A stretch of 64,000 bases of DNA from Bacteroidales bacterium Bact_19 (GTDB lineage Bacteria; Bacteroidota; Bacteroidia; Bacteroidales; ML635J-15), in NCBI GenBank assembly GCA_001603595.1, contig LUZK01000026.1, positions 1-64,000 on the forward strand, given 5' to 3'. The position numbers were made by a program, and so were the translations under genes. Numbering within the stretch: the stretch's first letter is position 1; every line of letters begins with the position of its first letter. A model generated the notes under the pieces. The model was not told the DNA's origin and ran no database searches. It was given only the letters and a program-made list of their open reading frames with translations. Shown one piece after another: positions 1-7,405 of this stretch.

Positions 1-477
1 TCTATATTTTCAAAAGAATTTTTTCATAATGCACCTGATGTTAATTTCAAATATTTTTCGGAATTAAATTACAATATAAATAAGTTTTGTATAAATAAAA
101 TTAACGATAGTAAAGTTTTTGTTATTGGAGACGAAAATAATAATCAGCTTTGGTATGATGCCAAAAATTTGTATTTACTTAAAATTATAAAATTTGAGCC
201 CGAAGGTAAATACGAAATTTTATTAAAGGATCATATTAAAATCGAAAATGATACATGGATTGAACAAAATGTTGATGTTAAATTAAATAATGAATTAATT
301 ATTTCCGAAAAATATTTCAATATTCAACTTCCAATTTTATTTGAAAGTATTTCTGAAAAATCTGTTAAAAATGAAACAAATATTATTTCTACAGAGAATT
401 ATCTGAATATAATAGTTATATATGGATCAAAAAAAATTGCCGATGGTATTTACTTAATTTATAAACGATTATTATAA
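1..477 (+). CDS. Unknown protein, 3' part only (5' end outside window)
   Basis: The frame is open from the first base of the window to the TAA at 475-477, so the first base lies inside the gene and 158 residues of its C-terminal part are visible. The TTG at 169 is only an internal codon. The residues alternate hydrophobic and polar as in beta strands, with the stretch NQLWYDAKNLYLLKI near visible residues 48-62. That stretch recalls the antiparallel sheet of LolA-like or DUF4292-like lipoprotein carrier folds, but I cannot assign a family. There is no membrane segment in the visible part. It is convergent with the spoIID-like gene that ends 62 bases downstream. No clear terminator is seen between them. 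Confidence 0.7.
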   Translation, partial: SIFSKEFFHNAPDVNFKYFSELNYNINKFCINKINDSKVFVIGDENNNQLWYDAKNLYLLKIIKFEPEGKYEILLKDHIKIENDTWIEQNVDVKLNNELIISEKYFNIQLPILFESISEKSVKNETNIISTENYLNIIVIYGSKKIADGIYLIYKRLL

Positions 478-539
478 AAATTTTTTAAATCTTTTTTCTT
501 ATAATTTATATTATGTTAAATAGAATATTTTAAAAAAAT

Positions 540-1742
540 CTATAGTGGTTTTTCGTTTTTCAACTCCCTCTCTAATTGAGAATAAATTAGCAATGAATTA
601 CAACTTACAACTTTTGTATTCTTATAAAAATAATAAAGAATTTGTTCATATTTATAACCCTTAGCTGCCATATTAAAAGCTGATTCAAGCGATAATCCTA
701 CACCATGACCATTTCCTCTTCCGTTTACAGTAATTACGCCACTTTTGTCAATGCTCATAGAAAAAAATGCTGAATTCCAATTCAAATCATTACGAACGTC
801 ATCAACTTTTAAATTATCGTTACCAAGTTTGTAACTTATCAATCTTGTGTTTTTCTGATCTATTAAAAGATCTTTGAATAATTTTGATTGAGCAGATTTT
901 ATACCTTTACGAACTAAATACTGCTGCCATTCAGCACCAGGAATCAATAATTTCCATTGATAACTTTGTCCGTAGATTGCGAATGTATCTACAACAGGTT
1001 GTAGATAATCCGAAGAAATCCCCAATACTGAACCGTCAGTTGTTAACCCGCCACTATTAATATGATAAACCGGATTTATCATATTTAAAGAATTATCAAC
1101 TATAACCTGCTTATTTGTTTTTTTTGCAGCTTGTAAAATTAATCTACTGCCGGCTCTGTTCTTGTAAAGATAACAATGTCGGCTATCGCAAAAGTCAAAA
1201 CCTTCTGATTTATGTTTTCCGAGATTTAAGAAAATACTTGTTCGTAATATTACAGCTATAGCCTTATAATACTCTTCTGAAGCAAGAGTTCCGCGTTCTG
1301 CTTCAATAATTCCTGCAATATATTGATCAAGTTCAATGTAGTTGATAACATAAATAAAACCCGAAGTTCTTTTAATTCTTAACCATCCTTCAAAGTTTTT
1401 AGCCGGCTCAACACTCCCGGTATAATTAAGAAAGAAAGATGCCTCTCCCCTGTTAACTATGACTAAATCCTGATCGGAGGCAAAAGCTTTTGATCTGTTA
1501 CGATAAACCAAGTAGTCAGATTCTTTTATAACAGTAATATTTGTGCCTATTTCGAGAGTATCAACGATTTTTTTTCCATCAAAGACTATGTAAGAACCTT
1601 TTTGTACAGTGAGTGTGATACCTTGAATTTTTCTATCATGAAACAGAGATACGGAAACCTCTTCAGCAACAAGAAATTTGGAAATAATCAGAAATAATAT
1701 AACTATTACTATTTTAAAGTTATTTTCTCTTCTCTTTTTCAT
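540..1742 (-). CDS. SpoIID/LytB-domain protein (probable secreted peptidoglycan lytic enzyme)
   Basis: 400 residues. An N-terminal hydrophobic stretch at about residues 9-26 looks like a signal peptide. The SpoIID core runs from about residue 130 to 360: LDQYIAGIIEAERG at about 138-151, then EEYYKAIAVILRTS, then PVYHINSGGLT. In SpoIID the catalytic Glu of the lytic transglycosylase sits in the motif VVxxE; here Glu149 falls in that position. The C-terminal GRGNGHGVGLS is a typical closing motif of the family. In non-sporulating Bacteroidota such proteins are thought to act on denuded glycan strands in the periplasm, which is inferred here. The start overlaps the end of lpxB by 23 bases, so the two are probably translationally coupled. 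It is the last gene of a six-gene operon. Confidence 0.85.
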   Translation of the reverse strand: MKKRRENNFKIVIVILFLIISKFLVAEEVSVSLFHDRKIQGITLTVQKGSYIVFDGKKIVDTLEIGTNITVIKESDYLVYRNRSKAFASDQDLVIVNRGEASFFLNYTGSVEPAKNFEGWLRIKRTSGFIYVINYIELDQYIAGIIEAERGTLASEEYYKAIAVILRTSIFLNLGKHKSEGFDFCDSRHCYLYKNRAGSRLILQAAKKTNKQVIVDNSLNMINPVYHINSGGLTTDGSVLGISSDYLQPVVDTFAIYGQSYQWKLLIPGAEWQQYLVRKGIKSAQSKLFKDLLIDQKNTRLISYKLGNDNLKVDDVRNDLNWNSAFFSMSIDKSGVITVNGRGNGHGVGLSLESAFNMAAKGYKYEQILYYFYKNTKVVSCNSLLIYSQLERELKNEKPL

Positions 1743-2853
1743 TTAAAGTTAAACTCACAATATATTCAGCTATATTAAAAAAAATTCCTGGTTGATTCAA
1801 AATTTTATGCAAATATATATAATTTTCTCTAATGGAATGTAAAATTTCATCATTATATAGAATTTTTTTCAACTGTTTTTCAACATTATATGGTGTTAAT
1901 TCATATTGTATTAATTCCTTAACAACATGTTTGTCGAGAATTATATTTACCAAAGAAATATAATTTACTCTGGCAAGTTTTTTCGCAATGGCAACAGAAA
2001 TAGGATTTGCCTTATAACAGACCACCTGTGGCAAATTAAACAATGCCGCTTCCAGTGTGGATGTTCCTGATTTTATTAATCCTGCAACAGAATTTGCCAT
2101 CAAATCGTAGGTCTGATCATAAATAATTGATATTTTGTGATTTTTAGTCAAGGATTCATATAACTTTTCAGGCAAATTATGTGTTGCGGCAATAACAAAA
2201 TTATATTCAGGGAATTTTGGAATTACAGGCAAAATTTCGGGTAAAATATGCTTTAATTCTTGTTGACGACTTCCTGGTAGAATTGCTATTATTGGTTTAT
2301 CATCAAGTTTATTTTTTTTTCGAAAATCTTGGCTGTTTAAGGGCCGATAATTTTCAATAATTTCAGCTAAAGGATGTCCAAAATATTGAACTTCAATACC
2401 GAATTTTGCATAAAATTCTTTCTCGAATGGTAAGATGCATACTATTCCTACATTATTATCCCTTAGTTTATAAACTCTGTTTGCTTTCCATGCCCAAACT
2501 GTTGGAGAAATAAAATAAACTGATTTAAAACCTTGTTTTTTTGTCCATTTAGATATTCTAATATTAAATCCCGGATAGTCAACAAAGATTATCATGTCGG
2601 GATTAAAAGATAGAATATCATTTTTACATTTTTTAAAATTCTTTTTTATTGTTCTTAAATTGGCAACCACCTCCACAAATCCCATAAATGCCAATTCTCT
2701 AATATGTTTTTCGATTTCAACGCCCTCTGATGCCATTAAATCTCCCCCCCAAGCTTTTATTTTGGCTGATTGATCGAGAGATTTTATTTGTCTGGCAATA
2801 TAAGAACCATATAAATCACCTGATGCTTCGCCGGCAATGATAAAGTATTTCAT
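1720..2853 (-). CDS. lpxB: Lipid-A-disaccharide synthase LpxB
   Basis: 377 residues, close to the usual 380. LpxB condenses UDP-2,3-diacylglucosamine with lipid X to form the lipid A disaccharide at the inner membrane. Visible family motifs are GEASGDLYGS at residues 8-17, VDYPGFNIRI near 93, SPTVWAWKANRV near 117, LPFEKEFY near 141, FGHPLAE near 158 and SGTSTLEAALFNLPQVVCYK near 262. The start ATG overlaps the stop of the upstream small membrane protein as TAATG, and the 3' end overlaps the spoIID-like gene. It shows that the organism makes lipopolysaccharide or lipooligosaccharide. Nothing is missing from the expected motifs. Confidence 0.95.
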   Translation of the reverse strand: MKYFIIAGEASGDLYGSYIARQIKSLDQSAKIKAWGGDLMASEGVEIEKHIRELAFMGFVEVVANLRTIKKNFKKCKNDILSFNPDMIIFVDYPGFNIRISKWTKKQGFKSVYFISPTVWAWKANRVYKLRDNNVGIVCILPFEKEFYAKFGIEVQYFGHPLAEIIENYRPLNSQDFRKKNKLDDKPIIAILPGSRQQELKHILPEILPVIPKFPEYNFVIAATHNLPEKLYESLTKNHKISIIYDQTYDLMANSVAGLIKSGTSTLEAALFNLPQVVCYKANPISVAIAKKLARVNYISLVNIILDKHVVKELIQYELTPYNVEKQLKKILYNDEILHSIRENYIYLHKILNQPGIFFNIAEYIVSLTLNEKEKRK

Positions 2854-3170
2854 TAGAGAATTTTTGTTAAAATAACAAGTGCCGTGTAAACAACTACAGA
2901 TATTATCAATCCTTTAATCGCATACCAATAATCCATCTTTTTCCATGCAAAAAACAATATCATATTGGGCAATACACAAATCGTAACGGCTGCAGTAAAA
3001 GCATCGTTAATTATAAGAGCTTCAATAAATTCAAAAAGTTTTAATTCCGGATTTTTTGAAAGCATGTATAAAAAATAAATCAAAAAAGAAATTAGAGGTA
3101 ATATAATCCCTATGATTAAACCAACATAAGGTTGATTGAACTTCTTAATTTTATTTGGTTTCGGTTCCAT
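2853..3170 (-). CDS. Small integral membrane protein of unknown function
   Basis: 105 residues with three predicted membrane segments (about 16-37, 57-75 and 84-103) and a charged, Lys/Pro-rich N-terminus, which suggests that the N-terminus is cytoplasmic. No motif identifies its function. It sits between surE and lpxB, overlapping surE by 20 bases and touching lpxB through a TAATG stop-start overlap, so it belongs to the same transcript and is likely made in fixed ratio with LpxB. A role in envelope biogenesis is guessed from position only. Confidence 0.75.
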   Translation of the reverse strand: MEPKPNKIKKFNQPYVGLIIGIILPLISFLIYFLYMLSKNPELKLFEFIEALIINDAFTAAVTICVLPNMILFFAWKKMDYWYAIKGLIISVVVYTALVILTKIL

Positions 3171-3945
3171 TTTTATTTAATTTAAAAGTTTTTAAAAAAT
3201 CTATAGAATTATAATCGGTAAAATCAATTTTTACCGGCACTATCGAAGCATAATTATTTGCCAAAGCCCACTCATCTGCAGATTGATTTTCCGGTTCAAA
3301 GTTATGAAAACTCCCGGTTAGCCAATAATAATCGAGGCCATAAGGGTCTATACGTTTTTCAAAATCTTCTTTCCATACTCCGGTGGTTTGTTTACAAATT
3401 TTGTATCCCTTAAATTCATTTTCGGATACAACAGGAAAATTCACGTTTAAACATATTTGAGATGGCAACCCTTTAGAAATTACTTCACTGATCAATGCCG
3501 GAGCATATTTTTGTACTAAACTGAAATCGGCATTTGGTGAATGATCCAGAACAGAAAAACCTATTGATGGAATTCCATATAAACTGGCTTCTATTGCCGC
3601 ACCCATAGTACCACTATAAATAATACTTACTGCTGAATTTGAACCATGATTTATTCCGGAGAGCATTAAATCCGGTTTTTTGTCGAGCAATTGATTTATT
3701 GCAAGTTTTATGCAATCTACGGGGGTTCCGGGAACTGCATAAACTTTAAGATTATCTTCTTCTACAACTCGCCTAACACGCAAAGGTGTAAGCAAACTAA
3801 TAGAATGACTCATTCCTGATTGACCTCTTTCAGGAGCTACAACAACAACCCGACCAAATTCAGATGCAATTTCTATCAATGTTTTTAAGCCTTTGGCATC
3901 TATTCCGTCATCGTTTGAAACTAAAATTAATCTTTCGTTTTGCAC
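3151..3945 (-). CDS. surE: 5'/3'-nucleotidase SurE
   Basis: 264 residues. SurE is a metal-dependent phosphatase that releases phosphate from nucleoside monophosphates and short polyphosphates. The signature is intact: SNDDGIDAKGL at about residues 10-20 with the metal-binding Asp pair, GQSGMSHSISL near 42-52 with the metal-ligand Ser, GTPVDCIKLA near 73, and SGINHGSNSAVSIIYSGTMGAA near 96 with the ligand Asn. It lies 35 bases downstream of rnz, and its end overlaps the small membrane protein gene. Company with AMP nucleosidase in the same operon suggests a shared theme of nucleotide turnover, which is inference. Confidence 0.95.
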   Translation of the reverse strand: MQNERLILVSNDDGIDAKGLKTLIEIASEFGRVVVVAPERGQSGMSHSISLLTPLRVRRVVEEDNLKVYAVPGTPVDCIKLAINQLLDKKPDLMLSGINHGSNSAVSIIYSGTMGAAIEASLYGIPSIGFSVLDHSPNADFSLVQKYAPALISEVISKGLPSQICLNVNFPVVSENEFKGYKICKQTTGVWKEDFEKRIDPYGLDYYWLTGSFHNFEPENQSADEWALANNYASIVPVKIDFTDYNSIDFLKTFKLNKNGTETK

Positions 3946-3980
3946 TTTAGAATTTTTTTTACAAAAATACTTTTCCTGTT

Positions 3981-4937
3981 TTATTCTTCCAAATCATTTT
4001 TATCATCCTTTATATCATCCTCTCCTACGCTTATTTTATTTCCGTCATAAGCCAAAACAGTGTTTGGAAATACTTTAATCGCTTCCCTTAATAATCCGTC
4101 CAATTTTTTATATCTGGATGAAAAATGCCCAATAACAAGTTTTTTAGCATACAGTAACTTAGCAATATCTGCTGCTTGTTCGGCTGTGGAATGCATAGTC
4201 TGCTTTGCAATATCCTTATGTTCATTTGCAAATGTAGCTTCGTGATATAGAAGATCGGGATTTTCGATGTATTTTTTTATGCTTTTTACCGGCAATGTAT
4301 CTGTACAAAAAACATATTTACGTGGTTTAGGTGGTTCTATTGTCAGTAGATTGTTTGATATAATCTCACCATCAGCTTTAACAAAATCCTCTCCTTTCTT
4401 TATTTTCACAATATCTGAAATTGATAAATTAAACTCCTCAATTTTTTCTTTGATAATATTTTTATCTTTTTGTTTTTCCTCGAAAATAAATCCCCATACA
4501 GGTTTTGAATGTATTAATGGAAAACTGTACACCGATAAGTGTTTATTTTGTAATATTAAAACTTTACCTTTCGGATTTAAAGGGAAAAATTTTACTTTAT
4601 ATTTTAGCTCATCGTTATTTAAGTTAAGAACTGTAGAATAAATGCTTTCAAGTTCTGTTGGTGCATAAATATTCAAATCGGATTTTCGTCCCATCAGGTT
4701 ATAGCTTGATAATAACCCGAATATTCCGTATATATGATCTCCGTGAGTATGAGATATAAAAATATGGTTTATTTTTAACATTGGAACATTAAATCTGCGT
4801 AATTGAGCTTGAGTACCTTCTGCACAATCAATCAAATAAGGTGTATTGTTATAAAAAACAACTTGCGATGTAGGCATTCTTTGAGAAGTAGGCAAAGCAG
4901 AGCTGGAACCTAAAATTCTGACGTAAAAGTTAAGCAT
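3981..4937 (-). CDS. rnz: Ribonuclease Z
   Basis: 318 residues, the length of the short-form RNase Z. The enzyme cuts the 3' trailer from tRNA precursors. The metallo-beta-lactamase zinc motif is seen as SHTHGDHIYGIFGL at about residues 62-75. Later ligands are in FCTDT (about 210-214), HEATF (near 232) and VIGHFSSRYK (near 270). This agrees with the tRNA genes in the window, which do not encode CCA (see tRNA-Arg), so 3' processing plus CCA addition is needed. The C-terminus is a short acidic and lysine-rich tail. The gene starts 6 bases after amn. Confidence 0.95.
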   Translation of the reverse strand: MLNFYVRILGSSSALPTSQRMPTSQVVFYNNTPYLIDCAEGTQAQLRRFNVPMLKINHIFISHTHGDHIYGIFGLLSSYNLMGRKSDLNIYAPTELESIYSTVLNLNNDELKYKVKFFPLNPKGKVLILQNKHLSVYSFPLIHSKPVWGFIFEEKQKDKNIIKEKIEEFNLSISDIVKIKKGEDFVKADGEIISNNLLTIEPPKPRKYVFCTDTLPVKSIKKYIENPDLLYHEATFANEHKDIAKQTMHSTAEQAADIAKLLYAKKLVIGHFSSRYKKLDGLLREAIKVFPNTVLAYDGNKISVGEDDIKDDKNDLEE

Positions 4938-4943
4938 AAAACT

Positions 4944-5714
4944 TTAAAATTGAAGATGCTTAACTGATTTACCACCTCTTGCAATAAGTTTCAGAGATTC
5001 TATTCCGATTTTTATATGGTCATCAACGTATTGTTCTGTAACCTTTTTATCGCTTTCCTCGGTTTTAATACCTGTGGAAATCATTGGCTGGTCACTAACA
5101 AGCAGAAGAGCTCCGGAAGGAATACTATTGTAGAAACCAACGATAAAAATTGTTGCTGTTTCCATATCGATAGCCATAGCTCTTGTTTTACGCAAGAACT
5201 TTTTAAATCTTTCGTCGTATTCCCAAACTCTTTTATTGGTTGTAAAAACAGTACCTGTCCAATAATCTCGTCCCATATCACGAATAGTTGTAGAAACAGC
5301 TCTTTGAAGCTGAAATGCTGGCAAAGCAGGTACTTCGGGCGGTAAATAGTCGTTTGAAGTCCCTTCACTACGTATAGCAGCGATTGGTAATATTAAATCA
5401 CCAAGTTTATTTTTAGCTTTTAGTCCGCCGCATTTACCAAGAAATAGTACTGCTTTTGGATAAATAGCACTCAATAAATCCATTATAATTGCAGCATTTG
5501 GCGAGCCAATTCCAAAGTTTATTATCGTAATGTTATCAGCAGTAGCACTTGGCATGTTTCTGTCAAGACCATCAACCTGAACATTGTTATACTGAGCGAA
5601 AAGTTCTACATATAATTGAAAGTTGGTTAATAAAATATATTCCCCGAAACTGTCGAGGCTTTTTCCGGTATAACGTGGTAACCAATTTCTAACAATTTCT
5701 TCTTTTGTTTTCAT
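4944..5714 (-). CDS. amn: AMP nucleosidase (short Bacteroidota form)
   Basis: 256 residues. It is a purine phosphorylase-fold enzyme that hydrolyses AMP to adenine and ribose 5-phosphate. This form lacks the long N-terminal regulatory domain of the enterobacterial Amn. Recognisable parts are the N-terminus with VRNWLPRYTG, NFGIGSPNAAIIMDLLSA near 67-84, LFLGKCGGL near 91, and AIDMETATIFIVGFYN near 181-196. The Met-Glu pair there binds the ribose in this fold, and the Asp in VSDQP near 208 contacts the base. It is the first gene of the operon amn-rnz-surE-membrane protein-lpxB-spoIID, with a perfect -7 element at 5731-5738. Confidence 0.9.
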   Translation of the reverse strand: MKTKEEIVRNWLPRYTGKSLDSFGEYILLTNFQLYVELFAQYNNVQVDGLDRNMPSATADNITIINFGIGSPNAAIIMDLLSAIYPKAVLFLGKCGGLKAKNKLGDLILPIAAIRSEGTSNDYLPPEVPALPAFQLQRAVSTTIRDMGRDYWTGTVFTTNKRVWEYDERFKKFLRKTRAMAIDMETATIFIVGFYNSIPSGALLLVSDQPMISTGIKTEESDKKVTEQYVDDHIKIGIESLKLIARGGKSVKHLQF

Positions 5715-5730
5715 ACCTGATTAATTTTAG

Positions 5731-5738
5731 CAAAAATA
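5731..5738 (-). promoter_or_regulatory. -7 promoter element of the amn operon
   Basis: On the minus strand the site reads TATTTTTG, a perfect match to the Bacteroidota primary sigma -7 consensus TAnnTTTG. It lies 17 bases upstream of the amn ATG. No clear -33 TTTG is seen. Confidence 0.6.
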
Positions 5739-5856
5739 CAGGAATTTTTTATATTTTTAGTAATAAAATTTGATATGAATATAGAATGAAAAAAACATTA
5801 ACATTTCGTTAATACTATTTTAAGATTTTATCACAATAAATTTTATAACAATTTGT

Positions 5857-5864
5857 TATCTTTG
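5857..5864 (+). promoter_or_regulatory. -7 promoter element of a candidate small RNA
   Basis: The site reads TATCTTTG, a perfect TAnnTTTG element, directly before the first hairpin of the candidate RNA. No open reading frame follows it, and the -33 region is poor. Confidence 0.5.
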
Positions 5865-5866
5865 TG

Positions 5867-5951
5867 AGAGTTGCAAGGCAAAACAAACAACTCTTTTTCA
5901 TGGTTATTGGGTTTTAGTTGTCCTGAAGTCAGAAATGGCTTCAGGTTTTTT
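5867..5951 (+). ncRNA. Candidate small RNA, two hairpins with 3' terminator
   Basis: A short transcription unit of about 85 nt lies between two genes and contains no credible reading frame. It has a TAnnTTTG promoter, then a 5' hairpin with the 7-bp stem AGAGTTG (5867-5873) and CAACTCT (5888-5894). A roughly 27-base linker follows, then a 3' hairpin CCTGAAG (5922-5928) and CTTCAGG (5939-5945) with a T run at 5946-5951. The second hairpin has T residues only on the plus strand side, so it terminates plus-strand transcription rather than the XRE gene that ends at 5950 on the other strand. I do not recognise an Rfam family in it. Confidence 0.5.
5922..5951 (+). terminator. Rho-independent terminator of the candidate small RNA
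   Basis: A 7-bp perfect stem with a 10-base loop is followed by six T. On the opposite strand no T run follows the stem, so it is directional. Confidence 0.65.
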
Positions 5952-6525
5952 ATTTTATATTATATGCCTCAAAAGTGCCATCATCAAACAATACAATAAC
6001 TCTTTTAATTTTTGTTTCAGGTTTTTCTGAAATTTTGGGCGTGGCTTCTGAATTTACTGAAATAAAAGGAATTTGTTCCTTTTTGGGTTGTTCAAAAGAA
6101 TTATTTTCAATTTGTTGAACAGTTTTATTCTCAATTATAGGTTCTGGTTTCGATAAAGCAGCTTTTTCTTCTTGTTTATCAACTTCATCTGTCAATTCGG
6201 AGTTTACAGTCTTAATATTTGCGTTTTCTTTTTCATCGGCAACAATAGTAGAAAATAAATCTGTTTGTATAGGTAATTTTTGTCTTAAATTTCCAGAGAT
6301 TTCAGTATTCAATTCATTTTTTAACATAGGACCTTCTCCAAGTAAAAGCCAATCTGTGCTTATATCAGGAAATCTTTTTAATATCTTTAAAATTAAATCT
6401 GTGGAGGGATTGTTACGTCCGGATAAAATATGAGATATTCCAGATGCCTGAACACCTATTTCTTCAGCGAATTTAGCAGAAGTTAATCCTCTTGACTTAA
6501 TAATCTTAGCTATTCTGTCTTTCAT
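5950..6525 (-). CDS. XRE-family helix-turn-helix regulator
   Basis: 191 residues. The first 65 form a Cro/CI-type DNA-binding domain: KDRIAKIIKSRGLTSAKFAE, then VQASGISHILSGRNNPSTD as turn and recognition helix, then STDWLLLGEGPM, the ending typical of many Bacteroidota regulators. The middle (about 75-165) is charged and low in complexity, probably disordered. The last 15 residues (IKRVIVLFDDGTFEAYNIK) form a short conserved-looking beta tail. There is no peptidase or sensor domain. Upstream, two palindromes TACAAATGTA and a divergent plus-strand promoter suggest autoregulation. The target genes are unknown. Confidence 0.85.
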   Translation of the reverse strand: MKDRIAKIIKSRGLTSAKFAEEIGVQASGISHILSGRNNPSTDLILKILKRFPDISTDWLLLGEGPMLKNELNTEISGNLRQKLPIQTDLFSTIVADEKENANIKTVNSELTDEVDKQEEKAALSKPEPIIENKTVQQIENNSFEQPKKEQIPFISVNSEATPKISEKPETKIKRVIVLFDDGTFEAYNIK

Positions 6526-6542
6526 TTGTTTGTAAATTTTGC

Positions 6543-6552
6543 TACAAATGTA
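6543..6552. promoter_or_regulatory. Palindrome TACAAATGTA, proximal copy (possible XRE operator overlapping a -7 element)
   Basis: It is imperfectly palindromic (TACA/TGTA arms) and lies 18 bases upstream of the XRE start codon. On the minus strand it includes TACATTTG, which also fits the -7 consensus TAnnTTTG, so a repressor bound here would cover the promoter. A second copy lies 23 bases away at 6566-6575, and further copies are at 7062 and 7100. Confidence 0.45.
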
Positions 6553-6565
6553 AACATTTAAACAT

Positions 6566-6575
6566 TACAAATGTA
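6566..6575. promoter_or_regulatory. Palindrome TACAAATGTA, distal copy
   Basis: It is identical to the copy at 6543-6552, with a centre-to-centre distance of 23 bases, so the two sites are on nearly the same face of the helix. It lies between the minus-strand XRE promoter and a plus-strand -7 element at 6590-6597. Confidence 0.4.
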
Positions 6576-6589
6576 AAACATATTAACAT

Positions 6590-6597
6590 TATTTTTG
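6590..6597 (+). promoter_or_regulatory. -7 element reading away from the XRE gene
   Basis: The site reads TATTTTTG on the plus strand. The predicted transcript begins near 6604 and first meets a 27-codon frame at 6613-6696 (MSEFTKVKEF...), which I cannot show to be a gene. Confidence 0.35.
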
Positions 6598-7061
6598 TAA
6601 TTTTTTATTAACATGAGTGAATTTACAAAAGTGAAAGAATTTACATTTATAACTTTAAAAAAAATATTACATTTAATTTCATCCTCTTTTACTTAATTGT
6701 CTAAACCTGTTATTGGCATATCTTTCAAATTTATAAAGATTAACTTTAATAAAATTTATTAAAATATTGGTTTTCAAATAAATAAGATGTTTTATTTTAT
6801 CATAAATTTACATATATAAACTAAAAATGACTAAAAATCGTTTTTTAATTGAATATTTATTTTAAATAATAATTTTAATTAATTGATTTAAAGTATTTTA
6901 TATTTATTTTTTTTTGCAAAAATAAATAATATTTTTAGATTGATTTGAGCTGTTTATTTTTGTAAATATAATTTATTTATAATATTACCATTGATACTAA
7001 TATTATAAAAGTAAATAAAATTTATTTTTATTCAATGTTTAACTGTAAATATTTTTGTCTT

Positions 7062-7071
7062 TACATTTGTA
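7062..7071. promoter_or_regulatory. Palindrome TACATTTGTA, gap copy 1
   Basis: It has the same sequence, on the other strand, as the two sites upstream of the XRE gene. On the plus strand it contains the -7 match TACATTTG. It lies more than 300 bases from any start codon. Confidence 0.35.
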
Positions 7072-7099
7072 AATAAATAATTTTAAATCCCGTTTGCTT

Positions 7100-7109
7100 T
7101 ACATTTGTA
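7100..7109. promoter_or_regulatory. Palindrome TACATTTGTA, gap copy 2
   Basis: The second copy in the gap lies 38 bases from the first, centre to centre. It is embedded in CTTTACATTTGTAATTC, similar to the flanks of the other copies. Confidence 0.35.
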
Positions 7110-7405
7110 ATTCTAATTAAATAAAAATAATTATCAACCTTTAATATTTAAAAAATTTAATTGGAATTTCTAACTATTAGGAAAATACACCCCTATTTTT
7201 CTAAATTGACTGAGAATTGCATAAATAAAATCTTATCATAAATTGTCCGAAATATTAAAATTATAAGCATTTAGAAAAATACCTTCCATCAAAGATTATG
7301 GTTTGTATTATCTAAAAAGAAATTTAGAATTAATGTTTTAGCAATAATTCTTTTTCCAACAATAAAGGAGTGATTGGATTATTATGGTAACAAATCAAGA
7401 TAAAT

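Larger units (their letters stand above)
6598..7405. other. 808-base gap, very AT-rich, no convincing gene
   Basis: No open frame longer than about 30 codons on either strand looks coding. The stretch contains a short plus-strand frame at 6613-6696 and two further copies of the XRE-region palindrome at 7062-7071 and 7100-7109, both also readable as plus-strand -7 elements (TACATTTG). No strong hairpin or tRNA-like fold is seen. It may be a decayed gene or a long untranslated region. Confidence 0.5.

Noticed and set aside
5016-5345. Plus-strand frame of 109 codons inside amn
   Set aside because: It is antisense to a complete AMP nucleosidase gene, with Cys/Phe/Asn-rich composition and no recognisable motif.
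6613-6696. 27-codon frame divergent from the XRE gene as a Cro-like gene
   Set aside because: It is too short for a helix-turn-helix protein, shows no recognisable motif, and ends early.
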